Source: Cryptomeria japonica
Lineage: Eukaryota > Streptophyta > Pinopsida > Cupressales > Cupressaceae
NCBI RefSeq assembly: GCF_030272615.1
Contig: NC_081409.1
Location: 911,610,340-911,674,339, forward strand
Direction: 5' to 3'
DNA length: 64,000 nt
Both the position numbers and the translations under genes were made by a program. The notes beneath the pieces were generated by a model that was not told where the DNA came from, did not search any database, and was given only the letters and a program-made list of their open reading frames with translations. Positions 34,906 to 47,086 of this stretch are shown one piece after another (within the stretch, counting starts at the first letter, position 1; every line of letters begins with the position of its first letter).

Positions 34906-36900
34906 ATAATGATTATTCAAAGATGATTTTGGCAATTGATTTATTTTTAGTATCACACAATTTTATAAAATTTGATATTTTTTTCAAGATTGATTACTTC
35001 TTGCAAATTAAAGCCCATGAGATGAAAATTACTTACCCTTGAGAGTATCCAAGTCGTAGAACATGAGAAAAAAGTTGTAGGATGACTTATTCAAACATTC
35101 TGATATATTTGTATATAGGTTATGGTTGCGTGCTAACAAAGACAATATTTTCTATGTTTCAATATAATTCTCATTTCTTTATCAAATTTATTCTTGGATT
35201 AATCTGTTGAGAATTTTTTTTTTCTTGATTTGGTTCACTGTAAAGTTTTCATGCTTTAGACATCCCTTTGTTGAAAACCATTTTGGTCTGATTTATAAAA
35301 TTGAATTTATTGTTGTACTTTCAATCCTTCACTACTAGCTCAAGTTAAGTTTGCCTAACTTTAAATTTTGATTAAAACCCCCACAAACAAATTTAGGTGT
35401 ATATTTGAGAATTGTTTTGTTTCAATATACATGGTTTTAATAATATTTTCTCTATTGGATCATTGATTGATTGTGTTTATCCACTAAAGCTATCTCTTTT
35501 TCTTTTGTGTTATATTTGATTTAGTTTCTTTGATGTCTACATTCTTTTTCACTTTGGTTCATGCTATATATATACACACTTTTGAATAGTTTTATAAAAT
35601 ATAGATAGGTACCAGATTTAAGTTGTAAACTTTTCTACAATTGGGAAGTTATTGTAGGCATCTAGTCAAGTAGGAGGTTCATCCAAAGGGGTTTGATTAG
35701 ATTCATTGCATGTGGCAGAGAGCATTCAATGTTTATTTTGTGAATGTCAACTTTAATGATAACTTCCAGGATCTAGCCCAAGAAAAAATTCGTCATAAGA
35801 GGTAGCATGAAAATAAAAAAATCTAAATTAAAATATAATTTGTATTTATTTTGGAGTATAATTTTTCTTTCTTTTTAGTGCAAATATTTGTAGAATAAAT
35901 ATGAGAATTTTCAAGCTCACTTTTATTGGCAGTTAGCGATATGTGATATTAATATTGAAATGTTAACCATTAAAAAATCATATGATACCTTTATTCTATC
36001 ATTGTTTGTGTAGAAGGTTTAAGAAAATGTATACAAATATTTGATTAATTTTGACTTGTATTGAAAAAGCTATTGAACAATTGTAGTAATCTATACGCTT
36101 AGATGTTTATATCAAAATTTGTGCATACTATCTATTTTTCTTTGTAATGATTTGTTTAAAGTAGATTGCTTTCTATAGAGGTCTTGAGAAATGTCTTGAA
36201 GTATGAAAGTTTGGTAGTTATGAAGAGCATTTTCCTCTCATATCAAAAATTTAGTATGGAATTGACGGGACTACCATACACCATCTTTATTTGTTGATTT
36301 TTGTCAATTGTAGATTGTTGTAAATAAATATGTTGAATTAAAATGTGGCCTTGAATAAAAATATTGTATGCTTCTACAAATCATTAAATGGGTTTTTATG
36401 GTTGTACATTTTAGGTGTAATTATTTTATGAATGATAGGCAATAACTAATTAGATTCTACCCTATCATAGTCTGTTCTTGTTAAATGTGGTGATTGAGAT
36501 TTGGGACCAACAATGACTTAGATTATATCAATTCTTGTATAAATTGTGAAACTAGATTTACCTTTATATGTTGTGTGTTATCTCTCTACAAGCAATTTGC
36601 ATGTATGACATTGTTTTGCTAAAAAAATAAAATTAGAATATAGTGCAACTTCTAGATTTTCTACCCACGAGTAGATTTTTTACACCCATTATTTTACTTA
36701 TGATTGCAACTTTTATACTTTTCAACAATCTTTTAAAAGACTTTAATTTGTCAATTTTATTTATTCTTTAGTAGCATCTCACTATCATTATATTAGATCT
36801 TTCAAATTTTACAGTGAAAAGATGTATGATTTACTATCTTTTCAAACTTTATAGAATCATTATGTATTAAAATATATATAATTATATATCTAAAAATAAT

Positions 36901-37064
36901 ACTAGCTTATATATATTTAATAATATATATACAATAAGCCGAGAGGTATCCTTCTAGAGGTGCCTATTTTTTATTGATTTATCAACATTAAACTGCAATA
37001 GGCGCCTCGAGAAGGATACCTCTCGGCTTATTCTATATATATTATTAAATATATATAAGCTAGT
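36901..37064. repeat. Near-perfect foldback: 68-bp arms, 28-bp loop
   Basis: The arm 36901-36968 is the reverse complement of 36997-37064 with 3 mismatches in 68; the spacer is 36969-36996. The inner halves are GC-rich and the outer halves AT-rich. It could be a tiny foldback transposon, or an inverted duplication made during break repair. A transcript would form a long, almost perfect RNA duplex. It sits at the left edge of the extra DNA in block B. Confidence 0.92.
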
Positions 37065-37107
37065 AGCAGTCGCAACATCAATTGAAAGACATGGCATAAA
37101 TTAATTT

Positions 37108-37110
<3 letters not shown>

Positions 37111-37170
<60 letters not shown>
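37111..37170. repeat. (TA)30 microsatellite
   Basis: An uninterrupted TA run of 60 bases lies 46 bp after the foldback. Confidence 0.98.
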
Positions 37171-37177
<7 letters not shown>

Positions 37178-37179
37178 AT

Positions 37180-39345
37180 AGTTTAGGATTCTATTTGGTT
37201 CAATTCTAGATTTATAATTGTACTTAGGATTGGAATCAAAATAGTAGGCCTAATTCAATAAGGATTAGGGTTCATTATGGTTTACTATTAGGGTTAGGAT
37301 TTGATTTGGTTTAAAATAGTAAGCCTAATTCAATAAGGAATAGGGTTCATTTTGTCTTGCTATTAGGGTTAGGGTTATGGTTGTAGTTAGGGTTTACATC
37401 ATTGTTTAGGTTGGGTTAATGGATAGGGTTTGGATTTACATCATGTTTAGTGTTACGGTTAGCGTTAAGATTGTGATTAGGCTAGGATTTAGGGTTATGG
37501 TATGATTATGTGTAGGGTTATGGTTTATATCATAGGGTTTGCATTTACATCATGGTTAGGGTTAAGGCTAGGGTTAGGGTTAAGATTGTGGTTATGCTTA
37601 GGATTTAGGGTTTATATCATAGGGCTAGGGTTAGGATTAGGATTATGTTTATGGTTTATATCATTGTTAGGGTTAAGTTAATGGTTATAGTTTGGATTTA
37701 CAACATGGTTAGGGTTTGGCTAATGGTTATGGTTTGCATCACTTTTAGGGTTAGGTTAATGGTTAGGGTTAGGATTGTAGTAAGGGTTTACATCATTGTT
37801 AGGGTTAGGTTAATGGTTAGGTTTTGGATTTAGGGTTTAAGGTTAGAGTTAGGATTAGGGTTACGATTATTGTTAGGGTCAGGATTTAATGTTATTGTTA
37901 TGATTATTTCTAGGGTTAGGGTTTATATCATGGACTTAGGATTAGGGTTGGGATTAGGATTTACGATTATCGTTAATTTTGTGTTTAGGGGTATAATTTA
38001 TATCACAATGTTAGGGTTAGGGTTTATATTAGAGGGTGAGAGTTAGGGTTAAGGGTTAGGGTTGGGGTTATAGTTAGGGTTTACATCATTGTTAAGGTTA
38101 GGCTAATGGTTAGGGTTTAGATTTATATCATGGTTAGGATTAAGGTTAGGGAAAGGGTTAAGATTATGGTTAGGCTTAGGATTTAGGGTCACATTTAGGA
38201 GTTTTTCTAGGGTTATGGTTTATATTTATTGTTATGATTATGGTTTGGATTTATATTTATGGTTTGCATCACTTTTAGGGTTAGGCAAATGGTTAGGATT
38301 AGGATTGCAGTACGGGTTTACATCATCATTAGAGTTAGCCTAATGGTTAGGTTTTGGATTTAGGGTTAAGGATAGTGTTAGGTTTACAATTGTTGTTAGG
38401 ATTAGTATTTAGTGTTATTGTTATGATTATTTCTAGGGTTAGGCTTTATATCATGGGATTATGATTAGGGTTAGGATTAGGATTTACGATTATGGTTAGT
38501 TTTGTGTTTAGGGTTAGGGTTTATATCACAACATTAGGATTGGGGTTAAGGGTTTAAGGTTTATATTAGAGGCTTAGAGTTACGGTTTTAAGGGTTAGGG
38601 TTAGGATTGTAGTTAGGGATTACATCATTGTTAGGGTTAGGCTAATGGTTAGGGTTTATATCATAGGGTTAGGGTTAGGATTAGGATTATGTTTATGGTT
38701 TATATCATTGTTAGGGTTAAGTTAATGGGTACAGTTTGGATTTACAACATGGTTAGGGTTAGGGTTTGGCTAATGGTTATGGTTTGCATCTCTTTAAGGG
38801 TTAGGTTAATGGTTAGGGTTAGGATTGTAGTAAGGGTTTACATCATTATTAGGGTTAGGTTAATGGTAAGGTTTTGGATTTAGGGTTTAAGGTTAGAGTT
38901 AGGGTTAGGGGTTAGAATTTAGGGTTTTATATTAGAGGGTTAGAGTTAGGGTTTTGGATTTAGGGTTTTATATTAAAGGGTTAGAGTTAGGGTTAAGGGT
39001 TAGGGTTAGGATTGCAGTTAGGGTTTACATCATTTTTAGGGTTAGGTTAATGGTTAGGTTTTGGATTTATATCATGGTTAGGGTTAAGGTTAGGGATAAG
39101 GTTAAGATTATGGTTAGGCTTAGGATTAGGGTTACGTTTAGGATTATCTCAAGGGTTAGGGTTTGTATCATCGGTTAAGTGTTAGTGTTAAGGGTTAGGG
39201 TTAGGATTGTAGTAAGGGTGAAGTTAGGGTTATATTTAAGTTTAGGGTTAAGTTATGGTTTAGAGTTCAGTCAGGTCTAGATTAGAGATATTGTCAAGGT
39301 GAGGGTTTTATTATGGTAAGGTTTTCATTATAGCTAGGGTTTGTA
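37180..39345 (+). repeat. Degenerate telomere-like GGTTAG-rich array with higher-order structure
   Basis: About 2.2 kb is dominated by GGTTAG, AGGGTTAGG and related words, with interspersed TTTACATCAT and GGATTTA phrases. Larger units repeat: 37640-37860 recurs at about 38684-38905 (period about 1044), and 37871-38043 resembles 38392-38578 (period about 520). The commonest unit is 6 bp (TTAGGG register), not the usual 7-bp plant TTTAGGG. Open frames across it are repeat artefacts. Confidence 0.85.
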
Positions 39346-39517
39346 TTTTTTTAATGTTGTTAAATGAATCAATAATTAGTTTTAGAATAAATTTAAAACT
39401 AAAAAAATGATTAGAGTATGCTTTTAATGTTTATCAAAGCCTAATGGTAATCAAACCAAAATATTAATGAAGGGTTTAACCTTTATGATATAATTTAAAA
39501 AATTAAAAAATTATATT

Positions 39518-40110
39518 GTTAGAGTTAACTTTAAGGTCAGGTTAGGGTTGGCATTCAATAGAGAGATTTGGTTTAGGGGTTAAGGTTATAGTTAATTAGA
39601 GTTTAGTTTGAAGGTAAGGCTAGTAGGTAACTATTGTAGGATAATGCATTCATAACACTTATAATTATTTTTTATAAAATATTAAAAGAATATTTATTAT
39701 TATGTACTTTTCTTATGAATATTTTGTTTCCTTATTTATATATTTTAAAATAAAACTTAAACTTAGCATTAGTAAAAGTTAATTGATAATAAATTGTTAG
39801 ATTATGCTTTTACTTGTGGTTTATTGAAAAAAGAAAAGAAATTAATCTAAATATATTAACAAAATTTCTAATTTAAAAACTATATGATTAGAGTTAACTT
39901 TAAGATTAGGTTAGGGTTTGCACTTATTTAGAGAGATTAGGTTTAGGGGTTAAGGTTATAGTTAATTAGAGTTTAGTGTTAAGGTAAGGCTATAAATAGG
40001 TAACTATTGTAGGATAATGCATTCATAACACTTATTGCCATTTTTTTATAAAATATTAAAAAAGTCTTTAATATTATGTAATTTTCCTATGAATATTGTT
40101 TTTCCTTATT
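39518..40110 (+). repeat. Direct duplication, period about 367 bp
   Basis: About 220-230 bp at 39518-39750 (GTTAACTTTAAG...GATAATGCATTCATAACAC) recur at 39886-40110 with scattered changes. Both contain GGTTAGGG-like words, linking them to the array on the left. Confidence 0.8.
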
Positions 40111-40703
40111 TGAATTTTTTTATGAAATAATTACCGTGAAGCTTTGTCCTAATGAAATAAATACATTTTAAAATAGCTTCAAAGTTTATTATAATTAAAA
40201 TATAGACATTTTAAAATAGTTCAAAGTTTCTTATAATTAAAATTATCTTACTCATAACCTTTAATTAATTTAATTAATTTAGACATATAACATTTTTATT
40301 CTACCTTTTCTTTTTGCATGCAAATCATTTCAGATTTTAAAATTGAAATAAATTCATTGTTTTTAATTGTTAAATGAATCAATAATTACTTGTAAAATAG
40401 ATTTACAACTCTCACTAGCATCTTGCATTCCTTCTACAATGTATTGATTGATCTCCTCATTTTTGCAATTCAAATGAGTTTATTAAAATTGAAAAGAAGT
40501 TATTCATAAAGATAATGAAAACATACTATGCAACATATACAAAAATATAAAATGCAAAACCCTAGATTAAATACAACAAAACCAAACATTATATAAAAAC
40601 CCCAAATCTTTTGAAAGTGAATAAATGTCAACCTAGAAAAATTCACAAACGAATAAATGTTAAAGAATCGCTCTACAACCCTCCTCTACCCATGAATTAG
40701 TTA

Positions 40704-41001
40704 AAATGACGCATTGAAAATAGGATATCCATTTTTCGGTTTTTAATTTCTTACTTTTTTTTTTATCATTCTTAAGTAGATTAAACTTCTTTTAAACTAC
40801 TCATTATTTTCATTCAATCTTTTTGGTAAATTTGGACTCACCTTCATGGATCGAAAGAGATATTAAAATAAAAATGATGCATTGAAAATAGGATATCTAT
40901 TTTTTAGTTTTTTTAATTTCTTACTTTTTCTTTTTATCATTCTTAAGTAGATTAAACTTCATTGAAACTACTCATCATTTTCATCCAATCTTTTCCCTAT
41001 G
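40704..41001 (+). repeat. Direct duplication, period about 168 bp
   Basis: GCATTGAAAATAGGATATC...TTCTTAAGTAGATTAAACTTC at 40704-40832 recurs at 40871-41001 with few changes. Confidence 0.82.
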
Positions 41002-42649
41002 TAATGAACTTTGCATACAACTCAATTTAATAAACAGTTCTATTCATTTATGGCTTAAATTTTTAATTTCACAGATTTTAAAAAGTTATTGATCTTATGC
41101 ATTTAAATTTGTAATATCTGATGTTAGAAAAATTAGCTAAAAATCTTTCTATACAGATTTGACCTAACAGTCACTATGCACATTTATGAGTTAAATGCAA
41201 ATTTGATCATATTTATTTATTTTTTAAATAGAAAAAATTAATTTTTAATTAATTAATATATATATATATATAATCAAATATATTTTTAATTAATTAATAT
41301 ATATAATCAAATATTCATTCTGATTGTTCTGGCATTATAACTTCAGAACAAAGTTTCAATCACAATCTATGACAAAAAGTTATATCAATCAGCCAGGAAA
41401 ACTTCTAACAATCTAGACATTTTTGAAGTGCTCCCCGATTTAAAAACTACCATTAAAACTACAGAGATGAACCCGATTTAGTAATTTGTTTTTCAGTGTG
41501 TGCACCTTGTGTCAATGTTACCTTGCTTTCTGTCTTTGGGCGTTCATATTTTAAGACTTCTATCTATTTTGAAACACCAAGTAAAAGAGGTAAACTGATC
41601 AGTATATAGTATTTTTTGTTCAATTCATATACACGTATTAATATGTTTGTCTTTCTTTCTTGAACTTTCTTTGCTATAAGCACAAGATTTTCTTCAAGAC
41701 AACCCAGTTGTTTTGGTGTAAATGTCTCCACATCTTCACCCGTCACACAATTACACAGAAAATCAATCCAGATAGCTTTCCAAAAGTTGAATATTAATAT
41801 GTTGATGATTCTGCAAATAAAATAGATTCAACAAACCTACAATATGAAAACAATATGAAATCTGTAAAACAATATTACATACCTCTATCTCACAATGAAA
41901 CTGCACAATTGATCCCTTTGAAGAATGGTGCATTACCGTTTTTGTAATTTTTAATTATTGAATGGAGTGAAACTGTCTCATAAATTTGCTGCCATTGTAG
42001 AAGCCTATCGACTTAATTATAATAATATATTTATTTATAAATATTATTCTATTTAAATAAAATATCTTTTATTTCAATTTTATTTAATTTATACTCTTTA
42101 ATATATTACTATCAGCTTATCATTACACCTCTAAATAAAAATACAAATTGCTAATAAATTGAATGAAATAATAGAGATGTTTTTGAAAGTATTATAACTT
42201 TAATTAATATTTTATATTTTATGTGATGGCAAATAGTTGGTGGTCAGTTAAGTCACCTTTTAGTTGATTATAAAACTCATGATGCAGCAATAAGTTGAAA
42301 TGCTGCATTTTTGGATCTAACAGTTTTCTGGAAGTTATTATTTAATAAAATGAGAAATGTAACAGTTAGGGAAAGTATATCAATAGTAGTTAGAGTTAAT
42401 TTTGTGCAATAACAAATTTTTAGTAATAATTTGGATTTTGATAAAAAAAATTTGTTCTTTTTCTATATAGTTTAACTACTTATAGTTATTGTTCTGACTT
42501 CTAATAACGATGAGGCACATTGTGTAATCCGTTAGACATGTAAGCCTAAAAAAGTGATCATTTCAAAATGTCACCCCATACCTACTGAAAGATGTCCCAA
42601 TAACTGTCTACTATAACCACCTCAAAAATTGATATAAAAATGATGTAAA

Positions 42650-43770
42650 TGAAGATGATGACAATGTCATAGATATAAAAATGATGTAAATGAGTTATCA
42701 ACAAGGAAAGATAGCATTGCTGTGAAAATGTTTCCATGCTGGTAAGCATATCTGATTACAACTGCATTTGGAATGCTCAGTGTGAGAACTGTTCTGGTTA
42801 GAAAATCTGCAGCCCCTGGTGCAGTAATACCACTTCTCATGGTGGTAGCTTCTCTACAGAGCCTCTGGCTAGGCAATGTCATTTGCAAGAAACGATTCAT
42901 AAGCTCTAAGATCTCAAACTTTGTCAGAGTTTTTTATCTATTTGCAGAGAAGCCCAGATTTTAGATGGTACAAATTCAACAGCCATTGGCATCTCCAGAG
43001 GATAAGATGATCACTCCCTAGCTAAAAAAATAAAAAAGTATCTCTGCATTGCTTGACTGCACTACTGTGAGAGGTGAGGCTCAGGTTATTGCCTTCTGTG
43101 TAACCAAAAATAGCAACAGAAGCAAGGAGTCCAATATCCAATTGGAGTTAAGAATCAAGGAAAATGGAATTTTTTGGGGTCTAAAATTTCATATATGTAA
43201 AGATCAAAAAGTCATCATTTCAAAGTGTTGTACGAAACATATTCTATTGTCCATCACATCATATGCTACTAGTACTAATAAAACTGAATCTAACTACTAA
43301 CTTTATTTCCAACAAATAGACTACTATTGACCTACTATATAAATTTTTTAATCAACAATAACTGCTACTCTTTTACTAATTATAACACTGTGTGTGCCAC
43401 TTTAATGATTTTTTTTTTGATTTTTTTTCATTTTTTATGACAGGTTCTGTGCAATTTGTTTCACATCTGTATGGTTGGTATATGTTCCCAAGCTCACATT
43501 TGCCTGTACTAGGCTTTATCATAGTGGGAAAAGTTCTGCAGTTAGTACAGCTGCAGTTTGAAATGGACTTTATTGTTGAACAACCATGCTGTTCAGTAGA
43601 GATTCTGCAAAATTTGTGTATAAAAATATCAATGAACTGATAACATATAAACCACTCTTTTTGTGTTGCGTCTTCGTGCTATCCTTCTCCCTGCCGAATC
43701 ATGAATTGCTTGTCAGAACTGTATTGTTGGCCACGTGGCAGAATGTACTTTTGAATATTATATTTATACC
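42650..43770. other. Conserved core of block B, exon-like but unidentified
   Basis: This is the counterpart of 13140-14230. Compared with A it has an extra stretch near 42848-42890 and frame differences, so if it was ever coding it is not now. No recognised protein family. Confidence 0.35.
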
Positions 43771-44084
43771 TAATTACAATGCATTTTGGACTTCATTCCA
43801 TTCATTTCAAATCTTTTGATTAATTTCTGACATATGTCAATGGGTCTTTAGTCTATTAGTGAAAGTGAAAAGTTCTTATTGAACCCACTAGGAATCAAGT
43901 CTTGTTAAGTATAAGGCTCTGACATCAAAAAGGGATGACACCAGCATTATGCTCTTGATGAATTTGACAACTGTAGTTGTTGATTTAATGTCCAATTTTT
44001 TTGACAACATTGCACCAATAGTTGTGACTTTAATACTCATAATTGATGAAATGTACCTTAAGTTGTAAAAAACAACCAAACATG

Positions 44085-44196
44085 TGATGCCACATCGGCT
44101 GCACAAATATGGGGGCCCCTTATGCATGACTATTGGTCTCACCTTTATTTGGGCTGTTTTGAACACCTTGGCAAAAAGCATGTTGACGTGGCATCA
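44085..44196. repeat. Decayed foldback, block B copy
   Basis: The left arm TGATGCCACATCGGC and the inverted right arm at 44182-44196 differ at 3 positions. It is the homologue of 15203-15315. Confidence 0.6.
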
Positions 44197-44413
44197 TATT
44201 TGATGATGTGGCTCTAAAAACTTAGTTATAAGCAAGGGACTAGCCAAGTAAGCTGCTACAAAAAATTGGAAGTGATTTGAAATTTCCACGGAAGCATGAA
44301 ATCAAGGTGCTCAACTACCGGGTCCTCTCCCCTGAGCACAGCAATTCCTTTCAAACATTCTTCACATTTGCTAGCCATGATAAAGTGAAAAAAGTTTGAT
44401 GAATTTTGTAGCC

Positions 44414-44727
44414 AAGAAATTACAAAAGATTGAAGTTTCAGATTTTAAGCCTTATTAATCTCTATATGTTGGTAGTGAGATCTTCTATTAATTGAATCTA
44501 AATTATGTATCTAAATATTCAATCAATCCACCATAGAGTATAGGAGAAACATTAGTTCTCGTTTATCATAAAGAAATTACAAAAGATTGAAGTTTCAGAT
44601 TTCAAGCCTTATTAATCTCTATATGTTGGTAGTGAGATCTTCTATTAATTGAATCTAAATTATGTGTCTATTTGTTCAATCAATCCACCATAGAGTATAA
44701 GAGAAGCATTGATTCTCTTTTATCATA
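44414..44727 (+). repeat. 157-bp tandem duplication
   Basis: 44414-44570 and 44571-44727 are near-identical head-to-tail copies starting AAGAAATTACAAAAG. Block A has one copy, so this is recent and specific to B. Confidence 0.9.
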
Positions 44728-45713
44728 ATAAGGTGTAGCTCTCAGTTTAATTTAACGATTCTTATTTTCTATGAAATTTAGACATGGTTAAAAATGAATC
44801 AAGCTTGAATTGAAGATGGATTAGTTATTAAGACGGATAAGGCATCCCAGCAAATGGGAGTTCCTACGTTCTAATCCTAATTATTTGATGAAAAGTAAGT
44901 AAGGCCAAGAGCTGATTCCTGAGTATTATAGTATGACTCAAGAATGTATTAGAAAATAAACCACATCTGAACCAAAAAGAACTTTTTAAATTGTTTTTAT
45001 GAAACTTAATTGTAATTAATTAATTCTTAGTTATTTGTGAATGAATATGTGGGCATGTTAGAATTTAGTCCTTTTCCTATGAACTATCTTGATGAGTCTA
45101 CCTTACAATTCTAGCCATATATTTCATGCCATGCACTTCATGTGGGGGAGAGATGAAGAAACTTACTTTCCTCTACCTACTTTTCTTTCAATTGTACACA
45201 CATACAAAGACTTTACAAAATTGTTGGCTTGTCTTGATCAAAATGATTTTATGATAAATTGTAGGAAATTATCAATGTTATATAAAATCTTTAATCTATT
45301 TTTCTATTCCTTTTTTTTGCTTAAGAATTTTTATATTTCTAAGGAGAAGGTAATTTAAATCTATAAATTATTAATACACAATTTTCTTAATTACCAAAAT
45401 TAATATTAATTTTTTATCGTGTATTATTTGTAATGTTTAATGTAAATAGAAGATTTAGAATTTTAATATATATAATTTTTTTTTAAAAAGATTTTTTTAA
45501 GACAATTAAATTGAATGACAAATAAAAAATAAAATAATAATAAATGATATTTTCATCGCATAATTTTATGTAGTCAACATTATTATTTATTATTTTTCAA
45601 AGTGTTTGTACTCTAATTTTGAATAATGATTAGGATTAGGCAAAACAATTATTTGCAATGTCAAGATGACTCTTCAAGTGGTCCATAATGTGGGAAGCCA
45701 CCAAAAAATAGAA

Positions 45714-45860
45714 AAATCTATTTAGAATGACTACATGTTGTAAGGTGTTGAAAAAAAGACAAAGGGGTGGTTGCAAATAAGACTTATTTAGAATGTTAAA
45801 GCCGGTACATGTTGTAGATTGTTGAAAAGAAAACAAAATGGTGGCTGGAAACAAGACTTA
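45714..45860 (+). repeat. About 74-bp tandem duplication, block B copy
   Basis: It has the same doubled module as 16914-17070, with one unit shortened. Confidence 0.65.
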
Positions 45861-46816
45861 CCTTGGACTTCATTAACCTATCCTTTTTACTTTGTACAAA
45901 AGGTTTAGGGCCCTTACAAAAACCCTACATGTTATCTTTTATTAACAATAAGATTTTGACCAAGTGACATCAATCAACATTGACAACAATTGAAATGCCA
46001 ACTTCACATTTTTTTTTATCTTTTTTTTTTTTTTGAGGTATCTCCATCACTAACACCATCTTAAGTTATTTTTCACCATTTTATCTCTTGACCACCATGA
46101 AAATGTTTCTCATCCTCTCTATCTATATGATTACTATGAAAAATAGATAAAGAAGATGACAAAATAAATTTAATTCTTAATCATTCATTATAACATGTAT
46201 ATCCAATTTTGTAAGAATTTTCCATGCTATAAGTTAATAGACATATGTTATTGATCTATACCACAAGAAAATTGATCTTTAAAAATAAATAGCAAAAAAT
46301 GAAAAAGTTATGAAAAAGGGCATAAAAAAGGGGAGAAATTAATGTGCATAACATTGCCAACATCATTAAAAAGTAAATCATTGGTATGTTGTTTGTTATT
46401 TGGAAAATAAAACTTTAAAATAACAAACAACATTCCAACTTATTGATGTTTTAAGCTTTATTGTTGATAGCTATGTCTACTAAATCAGTGTTTAATCTTT
46501 ATTGTTTATATCTATGCCTACCAAATCACACATTACTCATAAAATTCTTTTATCTAAGTTCTTTTTAAGGGGACAAAAATTTCTAATTCTTAAAAATTCA
46601 TTTATTGGAAACGTTAAAAACAAAAACTCTTGTCAAACAAATAGACTTAATAATTTTTTTATTTTCTTTTATAGTGGTGAACAAGGAAAAAAAAAAAATC
46701 CAATGACTACTAAACCTCATGACTTGAAGTGCAGACCAATCAACACCTATACATTAATAATAACGTTATGCCTTAACAGACATTATATTCTTAAAAAAAT
46801 ATTTAGAAGATTAGGT

Positions 46817-46870
46817 TATGTGTGTGTGTATATATGTATATATCTATATATATGTATGTATATGTATATA

Positions 46871-46943
<73 letters not shown>

Positions 46944-47086
46944 GTGTGTATATATACATGTATATATATATAGATGATACATGTATATATATACATGTAT
47001 ATATATACGTATATGTATACGTATGTATGTATGTATGTATACATATACATATATACATATGCATATACATATAGACACAGATATAT
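46817..47086. repeat. (TGTATG)n and TATA/TACA low-complexity tract
   Basis: TG and TA runs are followed by about 13 units of a GTATGT hexamer at 46871-46947, then mixed TATACA/TGTA DNA. It lies just beyond the right edge of block B, where block A has a CT/CA tract. Confidence 0.95.

Larger units (their letters stand above)
39346..42014. other. AT-rich DNA with local duplications, right part of the block B insert
   Basis: There is no coding frame. It contains two pairs of local duplications, listed separately, and TA/ATTAA-rich runs near 41230-41300. It rejoins block homology near 42015. Confidence 0.5.
34910..46770. repeat. Duplicated block B
   Basis: This is the second copy of block A (10840-18020), in the same orientation. 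Collinearity breaks at about 36900 and resumes at about 42015, so about 5.1 kb is extra in B. The right edge, like that of A, is the phrase CCTATACATTAATAATAA followed by a microsatellite. Local changes specific to B include a 157-bp tandem duplication at 44414-44727. Confidence 0.8.

Noticed and set aside
37645-39178. Open frames in the telomere-like array
   Set aside because: The Val/Arg/Met repeats reflect GGTTAG translation and the frames recur with the 1044-bp unit.
37180-39345. A true chromosome end or clean interstitial telomere
   Set aside because: The array is degenerate, has higher-order units and is flanked by non-telomeric DNA on both sides.
46502-47078. Overlapping open frames on both strands across the TGTATG tract
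   Set aside because: They encode only repeat-derived Tyr/Ile/Val/Cys or Thr/His strings; the same DNA is open in several frames.
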